NCBI GenBank assembly: GCA_033063855.1
Contig: CP093830.1
Coordinates: forward strand, 11,966,854-12,030,853
Source of the DNA: Smittia aterrima
Lineage: Eukaryota; Arthropoda; Insecta; Diptera; Chironomidae
Length of the DNA: 64,000 nucleotides
Direction of reading: 5' to 3'
In this document: piece by piece, positions 1-13,500 of the stretch
Layout of the letters: each line of letters starts with the position of its first letter
How positions within the stretch are numbered: position 1 is the stretch's first letter
Program-made: the position numbers and the translations under genes
Notes under the pieces: model-generated
Database searches by the model: none
What the model was told of the DNA's origin: nothing
What the model saw: the letters and a program-made list of their open reading frames with translations, nothing else

Positions 1-3000
1 TCCCCGACAAAGTTTATGTTGAAACAATAAAGGGAAAAATTTATTAACATAAAGATAAATTCATTATTCCTCTTCCTCTCTCTTTCTATTTCTCTGGCGA
101 AAGCTAAGTAAAGACTGCTTGAAATCAATTTAAAACGAGGATTCTTAGGAACCTTTTCTGCTCAATAAGTTTTCAGCAAAAGCAGACTCTCCTCGAGCAC
201 AGCAACAACTTCTAACACAATAAATCTTGCTCGAAAGAAACTCATCCCATTAGCAAGGAGAGGACAAACTAGGAAAGTTTAGTGTTGCTGTTGAATTTAT
301 TCGTCTCTCTTGGTAGTTTGACAGTCTTCACCTAAAACTATCGCATCGACGATTTTCAAACTCTAGAGAGAGAGCTTTTCTTACTTAAAACTTTGTGAAG
401 TTCTCGCCTTTTCCTTTACCCTCAGATCGAAGACAATCGCAAAGTTTCTTCTCTGGAAATTTTCATTATAAACTCGGAGAATTAGCAGACCTATTAAACT
501 GATCGGATGAATTTATTATTTTACGGAAACGTAAACAAGTTATTTATTGAGCTACGAGAGAGAGATTGCAAAGTTTTCAAGAATGAGACAAAATCGAGTT
601 ATTGTCAAGTTGAGCTCAAAGCTTTAGAAAGTATCTATCGGAGACATAAACAGCTTTTATAATTATTACATCGATTACAGCGTCTTTTCATTTGCACAAG
701 GTTCTCTCGTGCTCGCTTAATGAGATGAATGTTGCTCTTCGACATTTTCCCTTTGCTCTGTTCAAACCCATTTATTACGTAGCTGAAGGTAATTTTTTTC
801 CCTTCGACGAAGGCGGAATGGGGGTCGGGAAAAAGCGGCATCATTAGCAAATAAATCATTGAACGTCAAACAGTAAAAGCAAAGAAACTTTCACTTTATG
901 GATCTCGATTATAGAAATTTTTCAAAATAAAAACATATTCAATTACATTCCTTTTGGCCTCTAGTTGTTTCAATCGACCTATGGCAAACCCTCTTCGTCT
1001 TCGCCTTCGTCCCTCGTGGAACATGTCGAAAGTTTACTCAATAAATTTCATTGTTAGTTCTGTTGATTGAGCGTAATACACTTGATTGAACATTTTCGTC
1101 TGTCGAACGAACCAGCATCCAACTCGAAAGACAGAGAAACTTTCGGCAGAATCTGAATATCTGCAATGTCTCTAATTTATTTTGTTTTCTCCAATTCACT
1201 TGATTAAGTTTTGTCATTCACTCGCAGCTACAACTTTAAACGCCACAAACTGGAAAACTTCGATGAAATGTAAAAAAAAACTTTTACTTCCACACATTGG
1301 AGTTGTAGTTTAAAATGAATCGGCACTAAAAGCACTTAACTGAGTACTTTTTATGTTCGAAAATTTTCCAACACTCGGAAAAGAGAAAGAGAGAGAAGAT
1401 ACATCGTGCAGTTGATTTGCTTTTCAATGGGAATCGAAACTTCTCCACTCCAGCCAACCAACTCCACTGCTTGCAACCCCTTCAGAATTTATTTTTTCTT
1501 TTTTTTTTTGAAAACGGTAAAACTTTTTTCTCTCGATCCACTCGACGAAAATTGAAATCGGAAATCGATTGGTGAGATGATGGGGAGGCGTGAGTGCTTC
1601 CCTCCTCCTCTCTTGCAGAGCTTAATTTAATGTTCTGTATTGCGATTCCATTGATTTATCATTTCGATAAACGGAGCCGAAGTTTTAACGACAATAAACT
1701 TTTATCATAAACGATCGTTCGACGGGCAAGTCAATCGGAAAATATTTTAAATACGAGAAAAGTTTTAATGTTTCTTCTTCCTCTTTTTATTTTTTCATTC
1801 CCGCTATGCTCGCTTATCGGAACGGTTGTCGAAAGCAATCACTCATGATTCTCCTTCTGACTTTCCCGTTTCGATCTCGCTGCTCTCTATTCCGTTCAAT
1901 AAGTCAATTTGAGTTACATTTGCCTTATCTCTTTGAACAGAACATTGATCTCCATGGCGTTTCATTTAATTCAGTTGAGAGATGAAAAACAATAAAAAGC
2001 AAGTAAGAGCAAGTTGAATATATTGCTGGATGTGTTTTCTTTAACTCAACTCGTAATTTTATTGTTGTTCTGCTTGGTAGGAAATAAAAACAAAAGACGA
2101 GGGTGGAAAGTTCTTCGCAACTCGGATCAGAGTCGATGTCGTATGGGCTAATAAAGATTGAGCAACTCTGAGCGAGAGAATGCCTTGAAACATTTACATA
2201 TCGTACAACTGTAATGTGTGATATGATGTGTGAGTTGGAAAGAACATGCGTCATTAATATTCGAGGCGAATTGAACTGTTTTATTTCTTGTGATGTTTTG
2301 TCGGGCGAATGTCGCTGAAAAGAAATGAATCAATTTATGGCTTCACTAAATTTCTGGCTCCTTCCACAAATCTTAGACTTCACTTGCCATGAGAAGAGAA
2401 GAGCGAAAGCGCTACTTGACTGCAGATATTCAGACAATGTGTCGCTCGTTTCGCTAGCTTGGCGTTCGCTTCTAGCGCTAAGTGAATTTATATCTCTTTT
2501 ACAGCAAGTGTCACATCACGAAATTATCTAACATTGTCGTCTACATCTTCTTCACTCAAGCGCGTAGATATTTTGACATGAAGAACATCAAGCGATGAAC
2601 CATAAAACTCTGACATCTAAATAAGCTCAACTGTTACCACAGAAAGTTTAATTTGACTTCTGTGACCGAAAGCGCTTACTTACGATATTGAAAACGAGCT
2701 TGATAAATCTATTTTCTTTTTATTGCTTTTTTTTACTGTTTGTTGTGTCAATCACTGGATGTGAATGTAAGCTCTGCTAATGCTTTGCTAACTTCAAATG
2801 AGAGTTTTCTTCGTCTTCTTGGAGTTCTCATGCGGTTCACAAATTAAAGCAGCACGCAGCTTCATTTCCATATAAATTTAATTCTTCGTCGTTGTTTAGG
2901 GGAAAATGTCGGCTGCGTTCTGTTTTCCTTTCACACAAGAAGAAAATTTCCTCTCCTCGTGGAAAATTCGGCATTTAGGATTCTTCGAAAACATTAAAAA

Positions 3001-3081
3001 GAAATTACTCGAGTCTCGAGTCATGACGGAACGTTTTTAAAAGGATATTGTCATCACGCCACAGGATTCAGAATTGCTTTA

Positions 3082-3103
3082 CTCTCTCTCTCTCTCTCTC
3101 TCT
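3082..3103. repeat. (CT)11 microsatellite
   Basis: An uninterrupted run of 11 CT dinucleotides in noncoding DNA. Shorter CT or GA runs occur near 3771-3788 and 10569-10584. Confidence 0.95.
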
Positions 3104-6100
3104 TTCCTCGAACGTCTCATGATGAAATTTTTAATGTCTCGACAATGTTAAATGAAATTACCTCCATCTCAAGTTGTTTCTGTTTATTTTCAACATTTTA
3201 TTTGACTTAGATAATCGAAACTGCTTTGAGCGAACGATTGAAAAACAGGCCAACGAGTTCACGTTCGAATACTTTTATATGAAAATCGATAAGAAATCGC
3301 TACGAAAGCATCTTTAAACGACTTCATCATTTCAAAGTCGCCTTTAAATTCACGAGAGAGACTCCTCATTTTCCGGAGAGTTCATGCATAAATGTTTAGA
3401 TTCTGCATTTGAGATAATATTATTGCTATTTTATTGCTTCTCATTTCCCCACATCTCTCCCAAAATTTATGTTCAGATCTTATCGCCGTCGCTGCTATAA
3501 GATTTTTTTCCACCCATTTATGATTTTGGAAGAAATACCATTATCAGAGCAACTTAGAAATGTAGACGGCAAAATGTGCTCTGGGGAGAGACGAAACTCG
3601 AGATATTTGAATATGGAACAGCTATTAAAATATTGATTTGAATCTTAGACAAATTTGGATAAAGTCTTGAGCTCGAAGGTTGTGCAAACTTTATGAGAAA
3701 ACTGAAAATGTTTAAAGAAAGTTTCTGTCGGACAAGAGAAAGTTTTCCCCTGAGCAACTTTTAATAAAAAATATCTCTCTCTCTCTCGTTCGACTTTATA
3801 TTTTCCGCTGAAATGAAATTAGAAGTCTTATCACCAATAAACATTCGAAATTTCTATTTTTGTTGTTGCGTAAGGAGAGGATTTTCCCGAATGCTCGTGA
3901 TAAATGGAAGATGGGCTTGGAAAATTCGCAGCAGACGCTAAAGCCCTTCTCTCTCTCTTCAAATAATCCCTGCCAAGCAATGCCAAACAACGAGATAAAA
4001 ATTTACGATTTCATGCGTGAATAGTTTCGATTAGTTTATTGGATGAAATAATTTTGTAAATACTGAGCCGAATCGAACGAGAAAGAGAGTTCGAGAAATG
4101 GAAAAGTTTATTAATGTGTTGTTGATACATAAGCTTAGATATCGCAATCTTTACAGCTTCTATCAAAGTTCTGCAAATAGCAGCACAATGGCAACGACGA
4201 CGACGAAGAGGAGAAATATCACCGAAGAGAGAACAATACATAATAAGCTTTCGCTTCTTCGTTGTAACGAAAATCAAATCAAGCGTATGACAATTAAGAT
4301 CGGTCGATGGAATGTTATTGTTTTTAATATAATAAATAAATCAATAAATTTTCCGGTAGCTCGCCGGCGTCGAGAATGCTGAAATGTCACTTTTTTTCTT
4401 TTCGCTGTTTCATAATTCTGATCGCCATCTACGATTGCCAATTTCCCAGTCTCGAATATCTCCTCTTTTTTTTCGTCGACGTGAACTCATGCGACATTAA
4501 TTAAATTTGACTCTCCCTTCTTCATCTCTGATCGCATCGAGACATCCAATTATTATCTCAGCAAGTAAAAATTATTAATTTATCAAGTTCCACTCAATTG
4601 GCAATGGCTTAATTGAAATTATGACTCATCCAATTTGCCCGTAGCTATTTCTATTTGGTTTCACTTTTATCGCTCGCCACCCTCATTCACTCTCCACCTA
4701 TCAAATAAATTGGCTCATTGGCGATAAAGGCAATATAAACAATCCAACTTAGTTATTTCTCTTCGTAGCCCTTTCAATCTACTTTTTCCCTTCACAAATG
4801 AAACTCACAACAAAAACATTTTCAATAACAATATCAATTTGGCACATTAATAATATTGGATGTGGAGTAGGAGAGACGTGGGAGAAATGGTTTTTCTTGG
4901 GTTGCTTTCATGTAAAGTTGAAAAAAATATTGAAATGGTAGATTTGTGATTTCTGATTTCTACTCTCCCTCAAACCAGAAACTGCTTCGTTCCACTCGAG
5001 ATGACGGTAAAAATTAACACTTTGGGGTGCGAGCGAAAAAATTGCGAATAAATGAAATTTGTTGTAATTCGATTTGGCAAAGTATTTCGTAAGGGGGAGC
5101 GACGCGTTGAAAGCTGTAGACTTCATTACCTTGAACAGTAAGAGAGAGGGACGTGCGTGCGAGATGTGCGGTGTATTTTAATTTCGTTTTTTAATGCCTT
5201 TTTTAAATTGAAATCTTATAAAACGGAAATTACCCATTCACATCTCATAATAGGCAAAACTGCCTCGAGCGAATCAAGATCGGATTAGGAAGGGGCGCGA
5301 CGAGAGTGAGTAAATTGTTTATGAAGCTCAACGATATGGCCAATTTGAAATGTGGCTGTGATTTCCACTCGCCCTCTCTTACTAAACCTTATTTTATTAT
5401 TGCAAACACCCTTCGCTTTCCGCTTTTCTTTTTTTCAATAACATCAACAACATGGAAGAGTATCCTCGGTTTAGAAGTAGAGTGAGCGAAAGCAAAGCTC
5501 TTAGAAAAACAAGAAAGAGATATGGTGTTTGAGATAAAAGGCGAAAGTCTCGTACACACATAAGCTGGTGGATGCCATTGGGATCTAGAGGGAGAGGTGG
5601 AGACCCCAAGAATCTTTTTCGTATTCCTTCAAGAGCTAGGAGATAATAAAATTTAAGTACGCCCGCACTTTATTTTTTCATATTTCGAGCCTTCGAATGG
5701 TTTATTGCGTAGGCTCTTCCGCATATAGAATAATTTTCGACTGTTTTTCCTCTGTGCATATCACCATTTTATTTTATTATAATACCACGTCATACATTGT
5801 CGTCTTAAAGAATATTTGCCTTACGACTTCCGAAAGAAAATGAATTCATCCGTCGTACAGACATTTGTGGCCTTTTTCTCCGAATAAAACGCTTCTGTGA
5901 TTTTAAAATTCTGTTGTCGACTGTTTTATTGTGTTATGTCGTAATGTGTGGAGCCGCTTTGTGCTCTATTTGTGTGTTTTCCCTTTCGCATGAGGAGTAA
6001 GAAAATGATCCTTGACTAGGTTGGCCAGCTTTCACAGAGTCTGAGCTTTTCTTTTCTCCTTTCATCACATGGCGACAGTCAGGCATCTAGGCAACCAAAT

Positions 6101-9100
6101 TGTTTTATTTATGTTTTGATAAAGTCGTCGTACTGGAAACTTTCCGACACATTCGTGGAAACTCTTACACGTGAAATCAGCCTTTACCGTGTAGAAGCAA
6201 TTTGCGAAAGTTTCACTCGACTTCCCACGTTGGTTTCTTGGTTAATAAAGTCTCGGAGAGAGATCGAGGCTTTAGTCAAAAATAAATTGCTCAAGCATAG
6301 AAAGAAAAGCAAATGTTTAAGACAGCCTACGTAATTTGGCGGCGTCAGAAGGAAACTATTAAAAGAAATCGCTAGAAGACTTTGGTTAAATGAAGCTTCG
6401 CCTTCATTCCGAGCAATTAAAAGAGTTCTCTTGAATTAATTTCCTTTCCCTCGTCCTATAGCTTCACGTATGTGTCTGAAGCATTAAGTTATTTTAATGT
6501 CGCCTCAGTATGTGCTAAATGAATGAGAAAGAGGGAGGGCCCATTAAAAGCTTGATGACGTTGGTCTAAGTGCCGAAATTTTGATAAGAAACGAGCGATC
6601 CTGAAGCATCACCGAGATTAGCTTTGCGGGGCTGGAACATTAAATTTGGCAGATGTCGTTTGGGGTCAGCAGATGGGTTAATGATAGCAATGTATGACTG
6701 TCGTCATCTCTGTCCCTTCAGCTCCCGCTCTGCCTTTGCCCATCGAAGCGAAAAGTAAAAAGCAGAACAGCAATCAAAAACATAAATGAAACTTTGTGGC
6801 TTTTGAACGGAGCTATTAGAATTTTGAAAACGAAGCCATTTGAACTAAGCTTTCATGAGGAGCACGAGTGGAGAAAGTTTCGAGACAAAACTGATCTCAG
6901 GGAAAATATAAAAGTAAAGGGGAGAAAAATATTTCCCCATAAATCTCGAGAAATTTTCCTTTCTGAACATGAGTGTGCTTACAAAATGAATTTCCTTATT
7001 CTCATTGTGCGCTCCTACTTCTGCCACAAAAAGAAATAACTGTCCTCACAACAGTCTAAAGCCATATATTTTCATAAGAATAATAAATTTCAAAATGTAA
7101 AATAATCATTTTTCCTTTTCTCTCCTGTTTGGGCATAGACCAAACTTTCTCCAACAGTTAACTTCACCTCAAAGCGTCGTCTGCCGTTTTGCTGGCGGAA
7201 GTCTAGGTTGAGTTTTATCTCGAAAGCTCCTTTTTATATTTTCCGTTTGTTGGCGCTTTGCTCCATTTAATCAAAATGTGTTTGCTTCTACCTCTTGCTC
7301 ATGGCTTTTTAAATCGTAATTCTCTCGGACTGTGTTGCTGAGCAAAAGTGATTTATGAAAATTTATGTTTTTGTTTAAGGATCCTTTCGTCCATAAAAAT
7401 GTGTTGCATTCGCCGAGTGGTTACTCTCAGAACTTTTTTATTTTTCGACTTTAGAAGTCATCGAATGGAAACAAATTTTTTCATGTTCACTTCTTTGTTC
7501 GTTTGTTAACAGAGAGAAAAAGTTTCAGCTTTCACAATTGTGAATGTTCGTTATCGATTTGTCATGATGAATTTGTTTGCGAGCGAAATGTGTGAAATAT
7601 TTCTCAGAATAACTTGAGCTTGAGTTTGAACAGTCGAGAGAGAATAAAGTCGGTAATTAATTTTATTTTACTCCTACAAACTGTCTTTTATTTTATCAAA
7701 GGCTTACATCGAAATGCTGCAATTACCGTTTGCAAATTAACACTCGATGATAATATAACGCTTTACCAACTCGATGAGAGTTCTCCTAAAATGACTCTAG
7801 AGAAGAGGAAAAAGCATTAAATGCAATTAAACGTCATAAAGCCATGTTTTAACGAGCACAGAATTCTTTTCATTTATTGCTTTTCCCTCTTCATCGTTCA
7901 TTTTCCTCTTGAGTGGAGTTGTAGTGTCGAATCTCGTCCGGCAGCTCCGGATAGCATTTAATATAAAGAACTGTTGAATGCTTATGTCGAATGACCATGT
8001 TAGATGAGCAAATGAAGAGTCGAAAATTATGGCATTAAGCTGCTCTGCAGCTCGAGAGATGAAGCGGCAAAAACTTTACGGTTTATGATTTAATTAACTC
8101 GCTACAAAAGTTTTCTCTTCGCTTCCTTGTAGTTTTTAATTGCGTTTCCCTGCCTTAATTTGCTCTACAAACTGAGGAAGATAATTCGCTTTTTTGCCGC
8201 CGTCATTTCGTGAAATTTCCTACTAAAGTTTTTTTTTATGGTTTTTACGTTTTTTATTGCGAAAAAAATTCATATCTTTGGCTAGAAGACCGACAAGTAG
8301 AAATTGCCAGGACGTTCACGCCACAAACATCACGTTCAATGTTCATGCCTAATGAAATAATGGAGAATCTCCAATCTCCCGAGTCGGAAGCGAAATCATG
8401 GCAACGCCATAAAGAATAACAAGTTTTTTCTCGTTCTTTACTCTTTTTCCATTGCTTACTTGAAGTTTCTCCATGAAAGCAGTTTCCTTGTAATTTTATT
8501 TGTAGCTTAACTACGTCATAAAGAAAGCAGTCTCCGATGTTTGTTCATTGAGTTTACGAGCAAAACTTAATTTATGAAGACTAAAATCAAACACTAAGTT
8601 CAAGATTTTTGTTCATAAATTACGTTATCGTGAAGGGAGAGCTGTGATTCTTCTTGAGTGATGATGATGTCTTTTGAACATAGTTTGCTGATTTTCGCCA
8701 ATCAAAAAAGGAACTTAACTTCAAGTTGAGTGCGAGACTTGACTCTTCAAACTCTTTCCATAAAGAATGATTAAAACAAAATGTTAAAATCATGTCAAGG
8801 AAAGAGGAATTTAAAGTTTTTAATTGCACATAATTAAGGAAATTACATGAGAAAGGTTTTTAAGTTAAGCGTGCAAGGGGAGAAATTATTATGTGACAAA
8901 TATATTTTTCACGTCGAAGCTTTTTGCGAGAAAACTCTTTTCGAAAATTTTATATTTCTTTCAAAAGCTTTTATTTTAGTTAAAACAAAACTTAATTCTA
9001 TAACAAAAGCACAAAAGACCAAATTAGCGATGAAGATGAAACTTTGTACTCCCTGGAGTTCTTTATTTTCATTATTTTTGTATTTGTATTATTGCTCTTC

Positions 9101-10568
9101 CCTTTTAGTGTGTGCTCAGGGAGTGTTTGCCGTCTTTTCTTCCTGAAAGCACAATAAACGACGACGAAGAAGGACAAAAAGTCCACAAAAGGGAAGAGAT
9201 TGTTGCGTCGTTATTGTGATAGAAGTCGAGAACTTTCGTTTAATGCTTTAGTCAAATTGAATTGAATTACAAGTTACCAAACCAAGTGATGATGCAACAA
9301 ACGAAAATTGCCAATTAGATTTTCCGAGAAAAGTTTTTTTCGTCTCAAAGATCTTGTTTTTAAAAAAGAGAATAAAACGCGAAACGATGTTTTCATTGAC
9401 GAGCCAAAAAGATTTAGTCCAATGTCAACAACTGTCGATTCATTTTGTTTGTTGCTTTAATCATCGCTCTACATCGTAACATGAGTGGCTTTCAGAGATA
9501 GCGGCATGAAGAAAAGCTTTTAACGGATTTTTAAACGAGCTTATGCACATTCTCAGCGCCTCAACCTTATCTGCATAAAACAATAATCCACTCGAGTTGA
9601 GTGTCGCTCGTGGCATTCTTTATCATAAAGGCATTTGGATTAGCTCTAGAAAGCCGCTTGATTGAAGGCTTTTCGCTCTCGTCATCTGAATTCTCATCAC
9701 AATTTTACGCTAAGCAGGAAAAATTACGCAATCGTTGCGAATGTGTTTAGTTTATTAAGAAGACTAGAGAGCAAGTCGTGTGTGAGTGCAGCGACAAAGA
9801 GACGAGAAAAAATCACATCAGCGGATATCAAAGTCTCTCTGATTCAAAGCGGAAGAAGACAACAAATCAACGAAAATTGGAAGCGCGTGATATTCTTCGA
9901 TAAACGAAATTTTCTTTGCGTAAGCTTGATTGTGTCACTGGAGAGGGAAGAAAAATGTTTTCTTATGCTTATGCCAACGAGTTAGATATTTCTTTCGATG
10001 CTTTGTTGTCTCATCTCTGACGAAGATCATAAATTTTATTCTCGTGATGAACTAAAGGCACACAAATCTCGTTGACGTAATGGAATGAGAATCAAAGCAG
10101 TTGACTCGTTTACTGGAAAAAATGAAAACAAAAACGAGGATGAAAACTGGGTGGAGAAACGATACATTTAGCTTACTGTTGCTTTAGGCTGGAAAAATCA
10201 ATGAGACCCAAAGGTTGAAAGATGAGAAGATGCCGGCACATGTTTCGAAACGTTTGATGATTTTAAAGCTTCGTGACTTGGAGCCATCAGGAAACCTGAT
10301 CTCTTCAATCGAGGAAAGAGAAAGTCTCAAAGTTCAATTGAAAGGATTCCATCATCTACATTCGCTTGAAGGCTCGATACAATTTCTTTACTAGTACAAA
10401 GCATTTCATTTCTTCGCAGAAGGTTTTCCTTTTCTCGTATTCGGGTTCTCTTGTCTTTTCTCGAGTGTCATCGTTCATCGAAGCTCATTTCATGCTCCTC
10501 AAGTGAGGTAAATTAATTTAATTACGGTAAGGGCTGATTCAATTATTGACGAGTGAAAGACAGAGGGC

Positions 10569-10584
10569 GAGAGAGAGAGAGAGA
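10569..10584. repeat. (GA)8 microsatellite
   Basis: Eight uninterrupted GA dinucleotides within noncoding DNA. Confidence 0.9.
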
Positions 10585-13500
10585 TTGTATGTTGGAAAAA
10601 TATAAAAAGAGAAATATCTTTGTTGATGAGGGTCGCTTTATGAAGATACGGCGGAGAAGAAACAGAAGAAATGACCCTGAGCCTAATTAGCTTTTCAGTT
10701 CAAGTGCTTTACGGTTATTTAATTAGAAATTTTTCTTCTTTCCTTGTTAGATCCTCTCGGCTTGAGAGACAAAAGCTTTATGTGGCTGTGGGTCGAAAGT
10801 TTATGATTTCTCTCCTTTTTTATTATTATTAATCCAATCATAAATTAATGCATTGTTTTGCTAAGGCGTCGGCGAGAAAGTCCCTAAATTATGACCGGGA
10901 ATCCTTTTTGAAGTGTCCGCTCTCCTTTTTTGTATGAAATTCAATAAAACCGCTATCGCCCTTCTTGCGCTTTGTTTCACTGTTGCTTCGTCGGCAGACC
11001 AACCCAACTTTTTTCACAATTTATTGGGTTAATCTTCGCTTACCAGCACAATAGCTTTAGATCCTTTTATGCCTCAATATCGATATAAATTATGACTATC
11101 GTAAACACCGAAATTTTTGCATTTCGTTTTTTTTATTCCTCGCCTCCTTCTCTTCACGCCAAGCACTAAAAACCAAACATCGAGTTGGAAAAGCGGCGAG
11201 AAATAATTTTTCATAACCTCGTTCCTTGTGCAACGACCTGCTAAAGGGAGAAAAAAAAACAGGACAATTGTAGAGAGAGTCATGAATTCGAAAGTTATAT
11301 TTTTACACAAACACTCGAGTCGAAAGCAGAAGAAGAAAAGAAATTTATTCAAAATCAATTCGTATTTTATTCAAACAACAATTTGTATCTGCTCTCCCAA
11401 GTCTCATGTTGTATTCATTATTCTGCTTTAAGCTTCCGTAGGGAGTCATAATCAACATCAATTGATCCGCTTGCTGAGCAAAAGGCATGGGAAGATGTTC
11501 CAAGAAGAAAGGTTGACCATGATCAAGTTTTGGATTTGAAATATTAAGGTCAACAATGTCGTAAGGCCAGCGTAGCAACTCTGTAACTATGTCAGTCAAT
11601 TTTTATGTCGTAAAAGACTTCTCCCAGGAATTTCAAATGCAGAAGTCAAACTCTCGTCATTCAAATTGGGTGGACAGCCTTTTTAGTTATGAATGGAGCT
11701 AAATTTCTGGAGAAACATAAAAGGTGCGATGTGAGGAAGAATGATTTCTCAGACGGGCTACTTCCTCTCTCATTCGTGCTAAACTTCCTTCCATCCGTTG
11801 CTACTGTAATGAAACTATCTTACTCACAGAACCTTATGTGCCATCAATTTGATATTTTCAACCTTTTAAAAAGGTTCATTTGAAACTTTGATTTTCTACC
11901 GAGGTTTTCATCTGCTTTTCGGGTGTGAAACAATCTTTTATGACATACGGGGGCGTGAAAAGGAAGAAAATTTCACAATAAAATTTATTTTTATGGAAAT
12001 GTTTATGTCAGTTTAAGAATGACTTTTACAGAAGAGAAACAACTTGGCGGCAGTAATCTTAGACGATGGAAAGTTCCTTAAATTTCATTTCGGGGATTTG
12101 AAAGCTTTGTCGCAAGATGAAGTTTCAAAAGGTTTGAGTTGAAGGTTTTTTTTCTCTTCAGGAAAAATCAAATATTCTACCTCAAATTAAACGAAAAAGT
12201 TTCCTCTCCTTAATTGCTCATCCGCAATTTTCCTGCAACAAAACCAGTCATACGTCTAGATTTAAAACTCAAATTAAATGAAAGTAAAGCGGTAACATCG
12301 GGTCGCAAACAGCTAGCACTGCATGAGGACTGAGGGAAAGGAAATAATTTCAAAAGGCAAAAAAACTTTTAAATGAAGAAAGCAAGAAAGGAAAAAACAT
12401 TCAAATTAAGCTTAAATTCAAGATTAAATGGAGTCACCTGGTGAATGCATAATGAGATTTACCTCACCCAAGCAAAGCGATTCAAAAACTTTCTTCCTTC
12501 AGCTTTAACGCTTTGCAATAAATGCGAGCGGATTTTAAATTGAATCTTTAAAAATTTATAAACATTTTTGAGTTTTGTTTGAGTTTCAAAGTTTAAACTT
12601 TGTGTTGATTAACCAAAAAGGGCCTGAACTCACAGATAGCGAGAAAACGTCGAACCTCGAAGCTTTGAGCTTCTCATTTGCATTCGAGTAATGGTAATCA
12701 CACTAAGTACAAAGGTTTTCAAAGAGAATAGCGAAGGAAATTGTTATTAATCCATTAACTCAAGTTCCAACATTATTTCTAAGTACACTTGACGATCTGT
12801 TGAAGTACAAGTTCGAGAATTTTCTGGCAGTCTGATGACGTGTGAATATTAAAGCTGAATGTTTGGAATGACGAGCAAAGCAAGAGGATGAAAATGATAC
12901 TTAGATTCGATGATATTATTATTATACGAGCCTTGGCTATATGAATCAAACTCTTATGAAAGCAATCTATTATTTATCATTTACACAGAAGCTCTCTGTC
13001 TTCTGTTCTTAGAGTGTGCTGGGGTGGTGTCTCCTCTTGAAGGACTCCATAAACAATTCCGATTGTTTCCAAGATTGTTAACATCGAAATTAATTTTATA
13101 TGAAAGCTTTTGATGAAATATTTAGAGAATTTCAGCTCCGAGCGTTCTAATAATAAGCAGAAGATTTTGATGAAAGTTTAATGACATTCGAAAGAACTTG
13201 AAACTGTGATTCAGCACGTTCAAATATGAGGTTATCAATCTTTATGCTTCTATTTATTTTCATCAACATCATCTCCATTTATTTCAAGTTCAAAAAACAG
13301 ACAAAAAGGGGTTCAACATACTTCGATGTTTTTTTTTTAAAATTTCATTCTAGCCTTGAGATTCAAGGCTTCGACTCGCTGCACAAATTTGATAAGAGCT
13401 CACGAGTGATTCTCGATGAATCTTTCATACATTTCGCTTCTTTTCCTCGGGCTGATTACGAGTCTTTCATTTATTATGTATTCATGATTTCACGGTTCTC

